In this document: piece by piece, positions 42,107-53,318 of the stretch
Numbering within the stretch: position 1 is the first letter of the stretch
Layout: every line of letters begins with the position of its first letter
Assembly: GCA_022560025.1 (NCBI GenBank)
Contig: JAFISE010000078.1
Coordinates: 1 to 64,000 of the forward strand
DNA from: Stagonosporopsis chrysanthemi
Taxonomy: Eukaryota; Ascomycota; Dothideomycetes; Pleosporales; Didymellaceae
Reading direction: 5' to 3'
Length of the DNA stretch: 64,000 nucleotides
Position numbers and translations under genes: made by a program
Notes under the pieces: generated by a model
What the model saw: the letters and a program-made list of their open reading frames with translations, nothing else
Told to the model about the DNA's origin: nothing
The model's database searches: none

Positions 42107-43399
42107 TGGAACAGTGGCCGCCCACAGAGGTGTGCAGTCAGATCAGTAAGTAACGCACCGCCACCCAGCACGCTTCTGAGTCCAGACTGACTAGGCATCA
42201 CAGGATGCGTCGCAGCATGCTTACAACAAAAAGAAAAACACACAAAAAATTGCATAGAAAGGAACAGAAAGGTGTTATCTGTTTGTATTTTACGTAGCTC
42301 AACATGAGAAGCCCAGGCAAGCAAACACCACATACCCGCAACAGAAACCCAAGATCCCCAACCAACCCGTGATACCTCTCCGAAGACACCCTACCCTGCC
42401 TGCAGCGAGTGAGTGAGTGAGTGAGTGAGTGATTAAGCGAGTAATCCACGCCCATGCCCATAACCTCCCCAAAGCCTCCACGACTGCTGTTGAAAGATGT
42501 TACCTACCCTTCACTTCCTCCCACCGCAGCTGTCACGCTGCGAGGGCTCGACAAACAGCTCAGCATTCTCCCCGTGCAGAACATGATTGCTGCAACTTAA
42601 CTTGGCATGACTGTGGTCCGAGTGACGAGGACGTTAGTTATTACCAACCAACCAATTAGCCTGTCTCTGGTTTTCTTAAAGATAAAGAGTGAGATTTTTC
42701 TAGAGAGTGAGGTTTTTCTAGAGAGTGAGGTTTTTCTAAAGATAAAGAGTGAGTAGCGCCGGGCACCTTGGAGACGGCGCGGCGCCATGAGCGAGCGGGC
42801 CGTCGCGCGACGGCAGCGAGGGGGCGCAGGTAAGAGGTTAGTGGTAAGGCTGGGGAGATGGGTGGGTATGGGTGTGGGTGTGTGTGGGTGGAGCAAACTG
42901 GGTCGGCTCTGCCGGCTTGATGCTACTGGAAAGGGGAGGGAAGGGGAGGGGAGGGAAGTGTAGAACATCCCACTGCTATTCTGGGATCGCTACTTCGAGC
43001 GCGTGGCAGGGGGGAGGTGGATATAAACGGGGTGGGGGGTGAGTGGTGTGAGTTGTCATTGTCCTGGTCCTGGTCTTGGATCTGGGCGAGGTCGAAGGAG
43101 AGCGAGAGCAAGGGGTGGTGGTGGTTGGTTGCGATTTGATGATGATGAGGATGTGGGGGGATGGTGCACAGAAGCACGGCACACGCACCTCACTCCATCC
43201 CTCAAAGCCGCAAAGAGTCTTCCAACAAGATTATCACATTCCCGTCTTTTGCACGCCTACACTACACTAACCAACTGCCTATCCCCCACACCACAACTCT
43301 GCCACCGCCGCTTCCCCCTTTTCAGCGCACACACACCACACCCCGCCAACCCCTCATCCCCACCCCCCTACCCTCCCCCTACACCCCCCTACCCTCCCC
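42107..43399. other. Intergenic 1.3 kb with simple repeats
   Basis: Holds a (GTGA)n run at 42408-42430, the short repeat at 42670-42755 and C-rich tandem units at about 43368-43410. No gene is supported. Confidence 0.5.
42670..42755. repeat. Short tandem repeat of AGTGAGGTTTTTCTAGAG type
   Basis: Three 18-bp units flanked on both sides by TAAAGATAAAGAGTGAG copies. Confidence 0.75.
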
Positions 43400-44165
43400 C
43401 TACACCCCCTCACGACCCCGCACCGGCATCGCCACCCTCCTCTCGCGACTCCTCATCGGCGACCCCGGCACGCCCGCAACCCTCCTCCCTCCCACCCCAG
43501 CATCGACAGCCAACTCAAGCGGCGGAATCTGCTCATCGCCCACCACCTCCCACCCCTCAGCACCACCCACCACCCCATCAGCACGTCCCCATTCCGCCGC
43601 CGGGCACTCCGCCGCCGGGCACTCCACTACCGGGGTCGACGGCGCCGTAGCACGAGGCAGCGGCGGCAGCGGGCGCTCGTCGCCGCCGCCGGGCACAAGC
43701 AGCTGCCACAGCGCGGGGTTGATGGCGTGCAGGTCCGAGACGGCGAGGCCAGGGAGCGTGCGCGCGGTCATTGTGGGCGGGAGGGGGAACTGCAGATGCG
43801 GCTGCGAGGGGGAGGAAGGCGGGGGGACGTCGAAGGCGTAGGCGTAGTTGGGGTAGGGGCTGGGTGCTTGGGAGGCGGGGGTGCGGAGGCGGAGGCGGGG
43901 GGGTGGGGCGTGCGGGTAGTTGGGGGTCGGGGTGGAGGCGGGTTGGGGGGGAGGCGGTGCCGGGGCCGACTTGATGGGAGGTGGAGTGTTGGCTTCTTTT
44001 GGATCGGGTTCGGATGCTGCGTGTTTGGTGAGCGGGTGCGCTTGAGATGGGGATGGGGGGACTGGGCTTACCCTCAGTGTTGCAGGAAATGCGGGCTAGG
44101 AGGCGATGGAAGGCGCGCTTGGTCTTGAAGTACATAGACTCCGACTTGGGGCCGCTCGAACGCAT
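43400..44165 (-). CDS. Proline-rich unknown protein (236 aa, 2 exons)
   Basis: Exon 1 is 44072-44165 and exon 2 is 43400-44016. The 55-bp intron has donor GTAAGC and acceptor CACGCAG, and splicing moves the frame from KRAFHRLLARISCNTEG into a Pro-rich reading. That reading runs on to YPNYAYAFDVPPPSSPSQPH and TMTARTLPGLAVSDLHAINP. Residues 1-32 are basic and helical, about 33-110 are Pro-rich and disordered, about 111-135 look folded, and the C-terminus is acidic with a tandem ECPAA unit. The ATG at 44165 is chosen because composition turns coding-like there; in-frame ATGs at 44231 and 44309 are possible. No family was recognised. A long unspliced frame over the same bases is rejected. Confidence 0.58.
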
Positions 44166-46086
44166 GACGAAGGATGTCGGTGGTTTGGCAGTGGAATTGA
44201 GTTTTCGGTGAAGGAAGCGAGAACAGTCCATCCTCGCAGAGGGGCGCAGCCACCTACTCTTATGCGCTCGACCGCACGCCGTCTGCTCGCTCGCTCCACG
44301 GGTAGACACATCTTCGACCGCTCTTCCAAAACGACAAAGAGATGGCCAGCCTGGAAAAGGACGCGGGACAAACGAGTATATGTAGTCTTCCGCAGGGTGG
44401 CAGCCTGGGGCCCACTTCTGAAGTTGGACTGTGTAGCTGCAATGTCAACGTCGGACGAGATCTTGTCTGCGGGGAGCAGCGGCTCGTGCCGCACTGTCAG
44501 AAATTCTCCGGTGATTAGATGTGCCTGCAGGGACGGTGCGGCCGCAGATTGGGCGTGACGAGAATAGACATGGGCAGACCCAATCGGAATGAGTTGTCAA
44601 GATCTGGGGACAGTATCCGATGCCGCAGGTATTCCACTTCATCTCGCCCTGGTCACACAGGGCGGAGATCAGATCTGTGCGCGTGATCTCACTGGACGAA
44701 GACTGTCAAAGCAACGATCGCTATCCTCCGACATCATTGTGAAGAAAAAGGCGTCAGGCCACCAGGCCGCCATACTGCAGGGCGAATCCAGTCGACCGAC
44801 CAAACAAAAGTGTCGAGAAGGAAATTTGTGTCACGTCCGAAACACCCAAAGCGTGCGGCTGCAGAACGGCGGCCAAGCTCAGCCCGCGGGTGCTACACCG
44901 ACAGTGCGCGCCATGCCCGATTCTGCAAGAGCTGGCTGAACACGAAGAAGGCGATCGCGTTTGCAGCTCGTGTATCGTGTGAGTGTGCAAGATAGCGCGT
45001 GGTGCACACGATGGCCATGATTAGCCTGGACATGTCAAGCGGCCTGCTGGGTTGGGGTTGGAAGATATTTCCGCTCGGTTGGTTGTATATGTCGTAATTG
45101 GTGTCTTGATACTGCACATCAACAGCATGCTGGATCGCCTAGCATTGTGTGCTCAAGCGCGCCGGGGGTGCTGGATCTTTTCGGAATTGCACAGCTGACC
45201 TTTTGAGCTTGTACGCCGTGTCAGGGGGAAGCTTCGATGGTCTGGAGTAACCACGGCATACCGCAGTGGCTGTGTGGTTGCACTAAGCATGGTGAAACTT
45301 TGCGCGTTCGTCTTGCTGGGGATGCAAATCACCGCGGCCCGGGGAGCGTGTGGTCGTGTCGCGTCGTCGGAAGTGGCAATGAGCATGGCGAAGACGGTGG
45401 ATCGGCAACGTCAGTATAGAACCGTGACGTTCGTCTTGCATTCATGTCGCTGGATCTTGAGTAGCAGTGACAGGCCGCGCTAGCGTGCCGTCCGCTAGAT
45501 ACTACCCAAGGAACAAGCTTGAGATGGAATCGCTTGCTCAAGGATGGATTACGACGGCCATGTGGAGGGAGATATGTATCAGGCTGGCTTGCTGGGCGAT
45601 TTGCACTGCGTCGTACTATGACGACTGCAGAAGTGGATGAACCCACTAAACCCTGGTACGCTAGGGAAGTCCAGTCTGACTGGTCAATGTAGTAACGGCG
45701 GCCAGCCAATCAGGAGGGGTCCTCAACGTAGCCTGCGAGATGAAGATGGGTCCGCATATCTCTGCAGATACCTATAGCAAGAAAGGGTCCCTTTCTATTA
45801 CATGCTTACTCTCATCACCGGCTCATGGTGAATATCGCCGTGTTTGCGGCTCATTATCGATATCGCCCCTGCGGTTCAAGCTTTTAGAGCCAACCCAAGT
45901 CTACCACACTGATGCGAATCAACACTCCCATCTCTCACACTGATACACGTCCGAATTCCCGCGCACATATTACTACTACAATCAGCACCAATCCCCGCCT
46001 TCCGCTTCAAATAAACCCAACAGGCTGATCTTGTGATAATTAGTTATCTAGCTACACACCACGGCCTCGCCGCAACATGGACCTTC
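44166..46086. other. Intergenic 1.9 kb, no firmly supported gene
   Basis: A 64-codon plus frame from an ATG at 45289 begins with a possible signal peptide (MVKLCAFVLLGMQITAARG) but has no further support. Minus-strand frames near 44750-45120 have some coding-like composition but no model. Confidence 0.35.
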
Positions 46087-46790
46087 CTACGATTCGTCAC
46101 TACACCCAGTTGTGTAGGCTGTGTGGCGTCTGGATTTCGTTTCCCACCGATGTGATGGTGCTAGGCTTCTACCGCCATTCGACTCCACGCACACATTCAC
46201 GTTGGCTTGCATGGGACTGCAGTCGCTGCCCACGGTTAGTTTCCACTTGACAAAGTCAGTAGGGCGGATTTGCTGGTAGTTGGTGGTTTGACTGCAGACG
46301 AGGCTGGGCGCCGCCCGGTAGAAGCCCGCGCGGTTCGTTGCCATGACTGGTAGCGTGCGTTGAGGATCCCTACCCTGTTGCCTAGGATGGTCGCGGTGGT
46401 CGTTCGTCTTGTGCTGGCGGGGCCGCTGCGGATAATACCGACACAAACGTTGGCTTCGCATCACATGCCCGGGCACTCGTTGAGGACCGTGGGGTTCCAG
46501 GCGACAAAGTCGGCAAGAGTGCTTTTCTGGCAGCGAATTACTTGGCGGGTGACGCCATCGGCGATTTATTGGGATTCGGCGCAGTTGATTGCATTCCCGG
46601 CTCGGAGTTGCGACGCCGTTGCCAGGTTTTGAGGTGGTTGCGGATGCAGTGAGCTTGCCGAGGTTTGTTGACGGTACCTGGGAGAAGTCACACGTCGTGA
46701 AAGATCTAGTTGACATGAAGTAGGGATGACAGTGGGCGTGGAGGTCTACGTTTGCACGGGCAGGGTCGACACCGGAGTCTGCTCCTCCAT
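46087..46790 (-). pseudogene. Two-LysM-domain secreted protein gene, RIP-type broken
   Basis: LysM domains bind chitin oligomers; secreted fungal LysM proteins hide chitin from host receptors or bind glycans. Here the first domain reads IADGVTRQVIRCQKSTLADF, VAWNPTVLNECPGM, stop, CEANVCVGI. The second, in another frame, ends PTDFVKWKLTVGSDCSPMQA then NVNVCV. Both keep the W-N/K-P/L-x-V...C spacing typical of these proteins. In the first frame, stops at 46746-46748 (TAG), 46566-46568 (TAA) and 46461-46463 (TGA within GM-W-CEA) are each one transition from Gln or Trp. A frame change near 46600 and one between the domains add to the damage. A 238-codon open frame across the locus is a mixture of registers, not the gene. 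No intact signal peptide was found. Confidence 0.68.
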
Positions 46791-47496
46791 GGTTTCTGCG
46801 CAATGCAATCGTTCCGCGTCAAGGTTGCTTCCTTCTGCTATGATGAAAAGGTTTCAAGCGCCTGATAGTTATCTCAATACTAGTTCCGGTTTGTAAGAAG
46901 TCTCACCTGTCGCGGAACATCTTCTAGACTAGTGAAGTGGTTCAGGCTACAGGTGATTAGAGGGTTCGGATCGAGCCACCAAGAGCAGTGTCTCGAGGCT
47001 TTAATGCTATGCGGGACGAGTAGGAATGAACCATTGCAGGTTGTAAAAAGCGAATTGTAATACTCGACTCTCACATCATTCGCCCTGAGCAGGCTATAAG
47101 AAAGACGAGACCAGGCACAAGAGACAGCATCACCGGAGACTTTGTGGCGGACAGAATGGTGAGCTACAGCTTGGTATGCCTCTCAGACCTTCTTCTATCA
47201 AACACCAGACTTGTGTCTTATTGAGAATGAAGAGACAGTTTTGGGGCCCGCTTCCTAGTAAGTGCCGCATCGGCATGATCAGTCCAAACACAATCCGATT
47301 CCATCTCTCACCTAGTCAAGAGTGATGATTTTTACCTTTGGCGACAATCACTGGAAAATCAGTCAATCATAGGGCAAAATTGGATATGCAGCATGCTTGA
47401 ATTCTCGTTTCGTTCTCTTTTGAGGTATATTCATAGCAAATACAGTACTCAGAGCTTTGTCGTGCTTTACAGGATACACTAAATGAGGCTAGTCGG
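46791..47496. other. Intergenic between LysM remnant and P450
   Basis: AT-richer DNA with no coding signal; it includes the P450 transcript 3' side. Confidence 0.45.
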
Positions 47497-49192
47497 TCAT
47501 CGGTCGAATTTTGAGAACGAAGCTTCATGTTTCGCAGATTCCTGCTCAATGAGCAATGCGTGTGCTGCACTACGAATAGTAGCCTTGACAGGAAACGGCT
47601 CGTTGACAGTCTGGTGGTTGAGTTTCTTGTCGTCAATAGGGCCGCACTAGAAATATCATGTTAGCAAGCCAGAATACATGATCGGAAGAACTGGGGGTAG
47701 GGGAGTACTGACCGCACTGAGTTCGAAACAATAGATCAAACGAGCGAATGAAATGAACAAAGCTTGTTCTGCAACCTTCCACCCAACGCAAATTCGACGG
47801 CCGCCTCCGAAACCCCAGAAGTTGTTCGAAGTTCTGGCTTCTGATCCGTCGATCCATCTCTCTGGCTGGAATTGGTGGGCGTTGTCAAACTCGCTCGAGA
47901 GCGCCACCGAGTTGATCAACAAATTTGTGCCGGCAGGGATGAAATACCCGTCAAACTCGAGGTCTTCGGTGAGCTGATGGGGTGGAATCACTGGAACCGT
48001 CGATCGCCAACGCAAAGTCTCCTTGATCATAGAAGCTACATAGGGCATCTGCGACAGATCAGACATCTGAGGAAGCCTTAGCGACTCGCTATCTGTGCAT
48101 ATTCGATCGACCTCTTCGCGTGCCCGTGCCTGGGCTTTGGGGTGTGTGATCATAGCCATTATGAAAGTGTTGATGGTCATGCGTGTGTTGTCGCCCCCGG
48201 CTGCCATGACGGACGTAGCCAGGTACATTGCCTCTTCATCATCACCCGAGTACTTCGTATCAGGATGGAGAAGAACGTCGCGGACAAACGAAGGCGGAGC
48301 CGAGCCCTGACTCACGGCGGCTTTGATCGGGCTCCACCATTGCTGGAAGACATGGCGATGAAATGAGCCCATCTGAGTCCAGAAATGCCGCCATGGTTGC
48401 AGGAAATGAGGAAGCTTGCTGACCGAGGGAAAGAAGTCCACGTAGCTACGGTTGATGCTCGTGACAAACTCAATTGTTACTCGCTGATAGTCGTCGAGCT
48501 GCTGTTTGGTCTTATTCAAAGGATATCCCATGACGATCCTGTAAAGCACGGAGGTGGCATATCGAAAATTGTGAGAATACCAGAGGTCGGGCTCTCGGAG
48601 ATACCGGGAAAGCATGTCTACGCTCTCAAGCTCCTGCATACCGGCGTAGACCTTGAGATTCGAGCCGCTGAGCAGTTGATGCATCACACGACGTCCCTCT
48701 CGCCACTCTGCTTCTTGCCTTATCACTGTGCGCTTTCCATTGCTCACGAGGTCACTCGCGATCGGCATGTGAGGTCTCTCGTTGGTAATTTTTCCTCGTT
48801 TGGCAATGAGCTCCGAGACTACACGGTCCGAGTTGAGAATAACCCATGTCTGAGATCCCATGTGAAGTGTCACCATCTCGCCGTACGGAATCAAAGACGT
48901 CAACTGCCGGGAACTTGTATCAGAATGCATTCTCATGTTCGAAACGTCTCCAACTCACCCAGCTAACGAAAGAAAGAGGTCCACGACGGGCTTGCATCAT
49001 TTGTCGCAAGTTTCCCAGGACTGGCAGGCCTGGTGGTCCCGGAGGCATTGCCCATCTCTTTGCGCCTTTCGACCATTTCAAGTCGGTCGGTTTAAAGAAC
49101 TGGATGAGCGTTACACATATAGTGCATAACAAGAGAAGAATTCCCCAGTAGGGGTCTGACGATCTTTCGATTGGATACATAATAGTAACCAA
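47497..49192 (-). CDS. Cytochrome P450 monooxygenase (524 aa, 3 exons)
   Basis: Exons are 48959-49192, 47713-48903 and 47497-47646; introns of 55 bp (donor GTGAGT) and 66 bp (donor GTCAGT, branch CTAAC) give one frame. An N-terminal membrane anchor (about 15-33, YWGILLLLCTICVTLIQFF) is followed by the hinge PPGPPGLPVLGN. Further in come I-helix AGGDNT (313-318), ExxR as ETLR (373-376), PER (425-427) and the heme loop FGGGRRICVG with Cys450. It is an ER-membrane heme oxygenase taking electrons from P450 reductase. The overall look is that of the fungal secondary-metabolism group that includes O-methylsterigmatocystin oxidoreductase, so hydroxylation or ring oxidation of a pathway intermediate is likely; the substrate is unknown. 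It forms the left edge of the cluster. An imperfect CGG/CCG palindrome lies 110 bases upstream. Confidence 0.95.
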
Positions 49193-49301
49193 TAGGTAGG
49201 ATATAAGGTGGCGTCAGCGAGTCTGTCGCTTTTTGGATACCACGGAGGAACAGGAATAATATAGTCAATTCAAAAATGAAACCAAGAGTGACAGCAGATT
49301 A

Positions 49302-49312
49302 GGCGGTCCGCC
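49302..49312. promoter_or_regulatory. CGG-type palindrome upstream of the P450
   Basis: GGCGGTCCGCC is an inverted repeat around a single central base, 110 bases before the P450 start. Zn2Cys6 regulators bind paired CGG triplets, so it could be a site for the cluster regulator. The same arrangement was not found in the other cluster promoters by eye. Confidence 0.22.
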
Positions 49313-49746
49313 ACACTGTTTGCCAAGCCATCAGTTTTGGATAGGGTAGCAGTAGTGCCATGCTCCGTCTACAGGAACAAGGTATCTACCCTGTTTAGTG
49401 CAGGATCGTACGTTAGTGCCTTCTGTGAGATCTAGCTAGATACGGTGATCTACTAAAACCCTTATCGTCCATCTATCGAAGGTTGGTATTGTGCGGGTGT
49501 ATTTCTCACAATGATGTATAGTAAGAGTGTACAAGAAAGACCCCCCTTCCGTGGGCATAGGATTTCAAATCTTACGTTATTGATCAATCTAGCAACCGTG
49601 GCTTTGTTTTTATCTGGAATGGACCCGGACCTCGATAGTCCATGACATCGGAAGTCCATGCAGTGCAGCCACACCCGGACCACTGGATCGACAGTTCGCT
49701 TTGTACCGTACATCTGAATAGCATATGACGGGCATTGATGGGACGA

Positions 49747-50591
49747 CTAACGCGGGCCTTTCCACGCCTTACTTTCCCATCTTAGCGTATCGATATCATC
49801 CGGTCCAAAAAGCAAGACCTTTGCGCCCTTGATGTCGTCCCTAGCCAATATACCCTCGTAGACGCGCGCAAAGTCGCTGGCCTTGACTGCGCCCTTTCCG
49901 TCACTCTCTCCTTTGGCGGCCTCCTCGTCGACAGCGACGGCAAAAGCCAGGTACATTTCGTTAAAGCGGACGTTGGTATCCCGATTCTCTAGCTCCGCTG
50001 CAACCCCCATCGAGAACAGCGCGCCCTGAGTCATAGCGGGCCCGGACCACCAGCCCGCATCCCCTATCGCGCCCGTGATGAGCGTGAAGGTTGTCGGATT
50101 GGACTGGGAGAGCAGGTAGGAAATTGTCGCATGGTAGGCAACTTAATGATTTAGCAACACAAACGGTCTGGGAAGAGGAGGAATGGCTCACAAAAGTTCC
50201 CGGCAAAATTGATCCTGAAATTCTCGCGCATCTCATCTATGCTCAGATCCTTCAGCGGCGTGAGAGTTTGCAATCCACCGACTAGACTGTCGCATCAGCT
50301 TCGTAGTTCAAGTACGCAATTGAGCTACTCACCCGCAGTATACACGTGCTGGAATGCCGGCAGCTCGCCGCTCTTGACCCTGTCCACTACACTCTGCACT
50401 CCCTGCTCGGATACAGCATCGGCCTCCACTGTCGTTATGCCGTCGCGAGTCCCGGCATGATGAAACAGCCTCTCGGCGGCGGCTGCGTTACGCACAATGG
50501 CCAGGACGTTGCGCTTGGAGCGTAGGGCGCCGATGACGGCTGAGATGCCAATGTGGCCTGTGGCACCGACAACGAGCACGGTTTCTGTCAT
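49747..50591 (-). CDS. Atypical short-chain dehydrogenase/NAD(P)-binding protein (247 aa, 3 exons)
   Basis: Exons are 50333-50591, 50192-50281 and 49747-50141; introns of 51 and 50 bp (donors GTGAGT and GTGAGC) give one frame. The Rossmann start is VLVVGATGHIGISAV with G9-x2-G12-x2-G15, the pattern of extended or atypical SDRs. The mid-protein NFAG matches the structural Asn region, and LITGAIGDAGWWSGPAMTQG replaces the usual Ser...YxxxK site with no Tyr-x3-Lys. It may therefore be catalytically altered or act as an NAD(P)-binding helper. It is cytosolic, with no signal peptide. It lies between the P450 and the EthD gene, all on the minus strand. The ATG at 50591 is used. The exact reaction is unknown. 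Confidence 0.85.
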
Positions 50592-51311
50592 GATTTCTGG
50601 CAAGGATATAGGTTGGGTGTATTGTCCTATTCGCCTTAGACTGCCGCTCCTTTTATAGACATCTTGTGACGCCAGGCCATAGAGGGTACAGTGGGGCGTG
50701 TTCTTCTACAGGCAATGTAAAACAACTTCATAGCGCGGAGATGGGGCGCACAGACCCTATGTGACGCAACATGTACATCAGACGCTATGTAAGTGTCCAT
50801 CCATGCGATAGACACGCGTGAGAGGGAAATGTTGTTCTGCCGAGGCACAGCTAATGTTGTATTGTGGACCCAACTGCCCAGAAGCCAAAGAGCAGTCTCA
50901 CTTGCATTGCCGCTAAACTAGCTCACTTCCTCACCTTGAGTTGCCCGGTAGTGCTTTTTCGATATCACCTGCATGTCTCCCACATGCATACCCATTGAAA
51001 AATTGTCCTGACTTGTTTCAGCAGGGTATCTCAATGTGGATATCAGTAACCAGTACCGCTTCAGCAATTGTGGCACTGATTGCTAGAAAGAAACGCAGCA
51101 GACGTTGACATCAGAGCAATGGCGGGCTTATCCTGTAATCACAGATAGGAAGTGGCAGCTGTACAACAACAGCACCTGTAGTCATCTTCTTTTAAGATAT
51201 TGGATTATAACAGGCTCAGCCGAGTTATAGATATGTCTCCCTCACGGTTCACATAGTTGTTTAGACAAAGCTAGAAAGAGTGCATCAAGATAAGTATTAA
51301 AGAAATCTCCT
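50592..51311. other. Intergenic, promoter of the atypical SDR
   Basis: A 720-bp gap with no coding signal. Confidence 0.5.
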
Positions 51312-51825
51312 CTACTTCACTGCTAGGTTCATAATGGTTCCATCTTCCAAAAACGTCGTATCGTATCCGATATGGATGGTAGACCGAGAACTGTCAATCC
51401 ACTCTTCTTGAGCCTTGATGTCTGCTCCAAACCAATCCGGGTCTGCGGAAAGGTTCTTGATACTGTCCATGTCGTGGACCCAATGCTCCAACACGACATC
51501 ACAGTCACTCACCTTCCAGCCAGGTCGCACCTGATCCACCACGCCTTGGAAAGCTGTGCTGATCTGATGATCTGTCTTGTACTGATTGCGTTGCTTTAGT
51601 AGGCGTTCGTCTGGGAATTTTCCTACTTAAACTCACAACTGCGTATTTCAAGACGTTGTGCTTCTTCAGGACGGGAAGGGCTCTGGGTAGCACCACGTTG
51701 GTGTACCAATCTATGAATGCTTCTTGAGATACACCGTCTTTGCGGTAGTGTTCCATTGTGTACTTGATGACACGGCCTGTCGTTGTCTTGGAAGTAGATG
51801 AGGTTGACCCATTCTGAGCCATCAT
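51312..51825 (-). CDS. EthD-domain protein (152 aa, 2 exons)
   Basis: Exons are 51637-51825 and 51312-51581. The 55-bp intron has donor GTGAGT, a perfect TACTAA branch and acceptor AATCAG, and joins frames in phase 0. The protein starts MMAQNGSTSS and then gives an EthD-type ferredoxin-like fold. Supporting stretches are IKYTMEHYRKDGVSQEAFID, WYTNVVLPRALPVLKKHNV, and the C-terminal part with DWFGADIKAQEEWIDSSRST. Small EthD proteins are frequent in fungal aromatic polyketide clusters, where some act as decarboxylases or dehydratases on enol intermediates; which applies here is not known. It is divergently transcribed from the ketoreductase at 52323 and shares a promoter of about 500 bp with it. 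Confidence 0.82.
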
Positions 51826-52322
51826 GATCCTGTATGGTATGATGAATTGACAATTAACTTGTGACTGTAATTCGCGCGGATCTTGCAATTGAAGGATAAG
51901 CGACAATGTGAGGGGGGAACGGGGGACACATGTGGCATATGTTCTCGTAAACGTTCCAGTCTAGTAGTGTGCTAGCCTCATCATGCACACAGTATTAAGA
52001 CATGCCACTTAAGTGGGCCATCTTGCAGGGTTTCCAAGGATCCCCTGATAAGTAGGCTACGAGGGGAAAGTGCGCATCCCGCAGGATTGCGCCAACTCGC
52101 ATTGCGACCAGCGATTGTGGAGACATATGCACGTGTCACGTCAGGTTGGCTTCTAGGCAACTTTTGCACACACAGGATGATCCCCCATGGATTAACAATC
52201 ACCGGACAACAACTTCCGTGGTGATCTACTGTCGAACACCCCGCTTAAGATTAAATACATATAAGCCGAACTCGATCCTCTTAGAACTTCGTACAAACTC
52301 ACACAAATCGCATTTACGCAGA
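51826..52322. promoter_or_regulatory. Divergent promoter between EthD and ketoreductase genes
   Basis: A 497-bp gap between two oppositely transcribed cluster genes. A TATA box (CATATAAG, 52258-52265) lies 58 bases before the ketoreductase ATG. No TATA box is evident on the EthD side. Confidence 0.5.
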
Positions 52323-53318
52323 ATGTCCGTGTACGTCATCACCGGGGTTTCGAAGGGAATTGGTGTAAGTTCGGTTCGTGCGGTGGCGCGCGGCCTTTGC
52401 CTAATCTAGCCTAGTTCGAGATCGTGAAGAACACATCTGAAGACCCAAAGAACTTGGTCATCGGCCTGGTCCGCGATAAAGCTGGCACCGAGAAGAAGGT
52501 GGCGGCAGAATTGAGCGATCGTTCCAACATCTATATCCTCCATGGAGACCTTACCGACTATGCCAGCCTGAAGCAAGCTGCTGCCAAGACTGCTGAGATC
52601 GTTGGCGACCGTGGAGTTGACTACATAATCGCAAATGGGGCTTTCCCGTCCCAATTCGACGCATATGATCCCATTGGCGCACTGTAGGTCTATGACACCT
52701 CGCAGCTCTCTCAGACGCTCTTTAGCTAACGAACATGCCTTCAATAGCGGAAACAAGGTCGAGGAGCTGGACGATGTTTCATCGAAGCTTTTCAAGACCA
52801 ATGTCGTAGGCAACATTCACCTCTTCAACCTCTTCATGCCCCTCATCATGAAGGGGAAAGCAAAGAAAGTCATCGCTATTTCTAGCGGCCATGGCGACAT
52901 TGACTTTATCAATAACAACGACATTGAGATAAGTTCGTTATACGGTGCCTCTAAAGCAGCTCTGAATGTTATTGTCGCCAAGTTCAGCGCACAATACAAG
53001 AAGGATGGTGTGCTCTTCTTCAGCATTAGCCCGGGAGCGGTCGAAGTCGGTCATTTTGATAATGGTAAGTATCCCCTCCGTGTTCACGATTGAAACTTTT
53101 AGACAATATACTAATGCGCGCTCACAGTGACTCCAGAGCAGCTTGAGGGGTTGTCTTCATTCATGGCCAGGATTCAGGCTTATGCGCCCCACTTCAAGGG
53201 TGCAGTACCTGTAGACGAAGCCGTCCGAACTATTAGGTCGCTCTGGGAGAGGGCCAGCATTGAGACTGGCTATGCCGGCGCGTTTGTCTCACAATTTGGA
53301 AATAAGCAATGGATGTAG
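52323..53318 (+). CDS. Classical SDR, nor-1-like ketoreductase (272 aa, 4 exons)
   Basis: Exons are 52323-52364, 52415-52683, 52748-53064 and 53128-53318; introns of 50, 64 and 63 bp give one frame ending FGNKQWM. The cofactor motif is TGVSKGIG (7-14), and HGDLTD follows at the adenine pocket. The NNAG motif appears as IANGA, and the active site is Asn122, Ser149/150, Tyr169 and Lys173 (YGASK). All catalytic residues are present. The overall sequence resembles the fungal ketoreductases related to aflatoxin nor-1, which reduce a ketone on an aromatic polyketide with NADPH in the cytosol. The first exon of only 14 codons is supported by the ATG context and the continuous Rossmann start. It is the only plus-strand tailoring gene of the cluster. 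Confidence 0.92.

Noticed and set aside
42408..42430. Direct-repeat array considered as CRISPR or telomere
   Set aside because: It is a simple GTGA microsatellite with no spacers and no TTAGGG.
43578..44309. 243-codon unspliced minus-strand frame
   Set aside because: Reading through the GTAAGC donor gives Pro/Arg low complexity; splicing the 55-bp intron gives a better protein.
45289..45483. Small secreted protein starting MVKLCAFVLL
   Set aside because: The hydrophobic start is suggestive, but the mature part has few cysteines, no intron or homologue support, and the context is empty.
46087..46803. 238-codon minus-strand frame as a gene
   Set aside because: It holds LysM sequence in register only at its end; the rest is out of frame with the first LysM domain.
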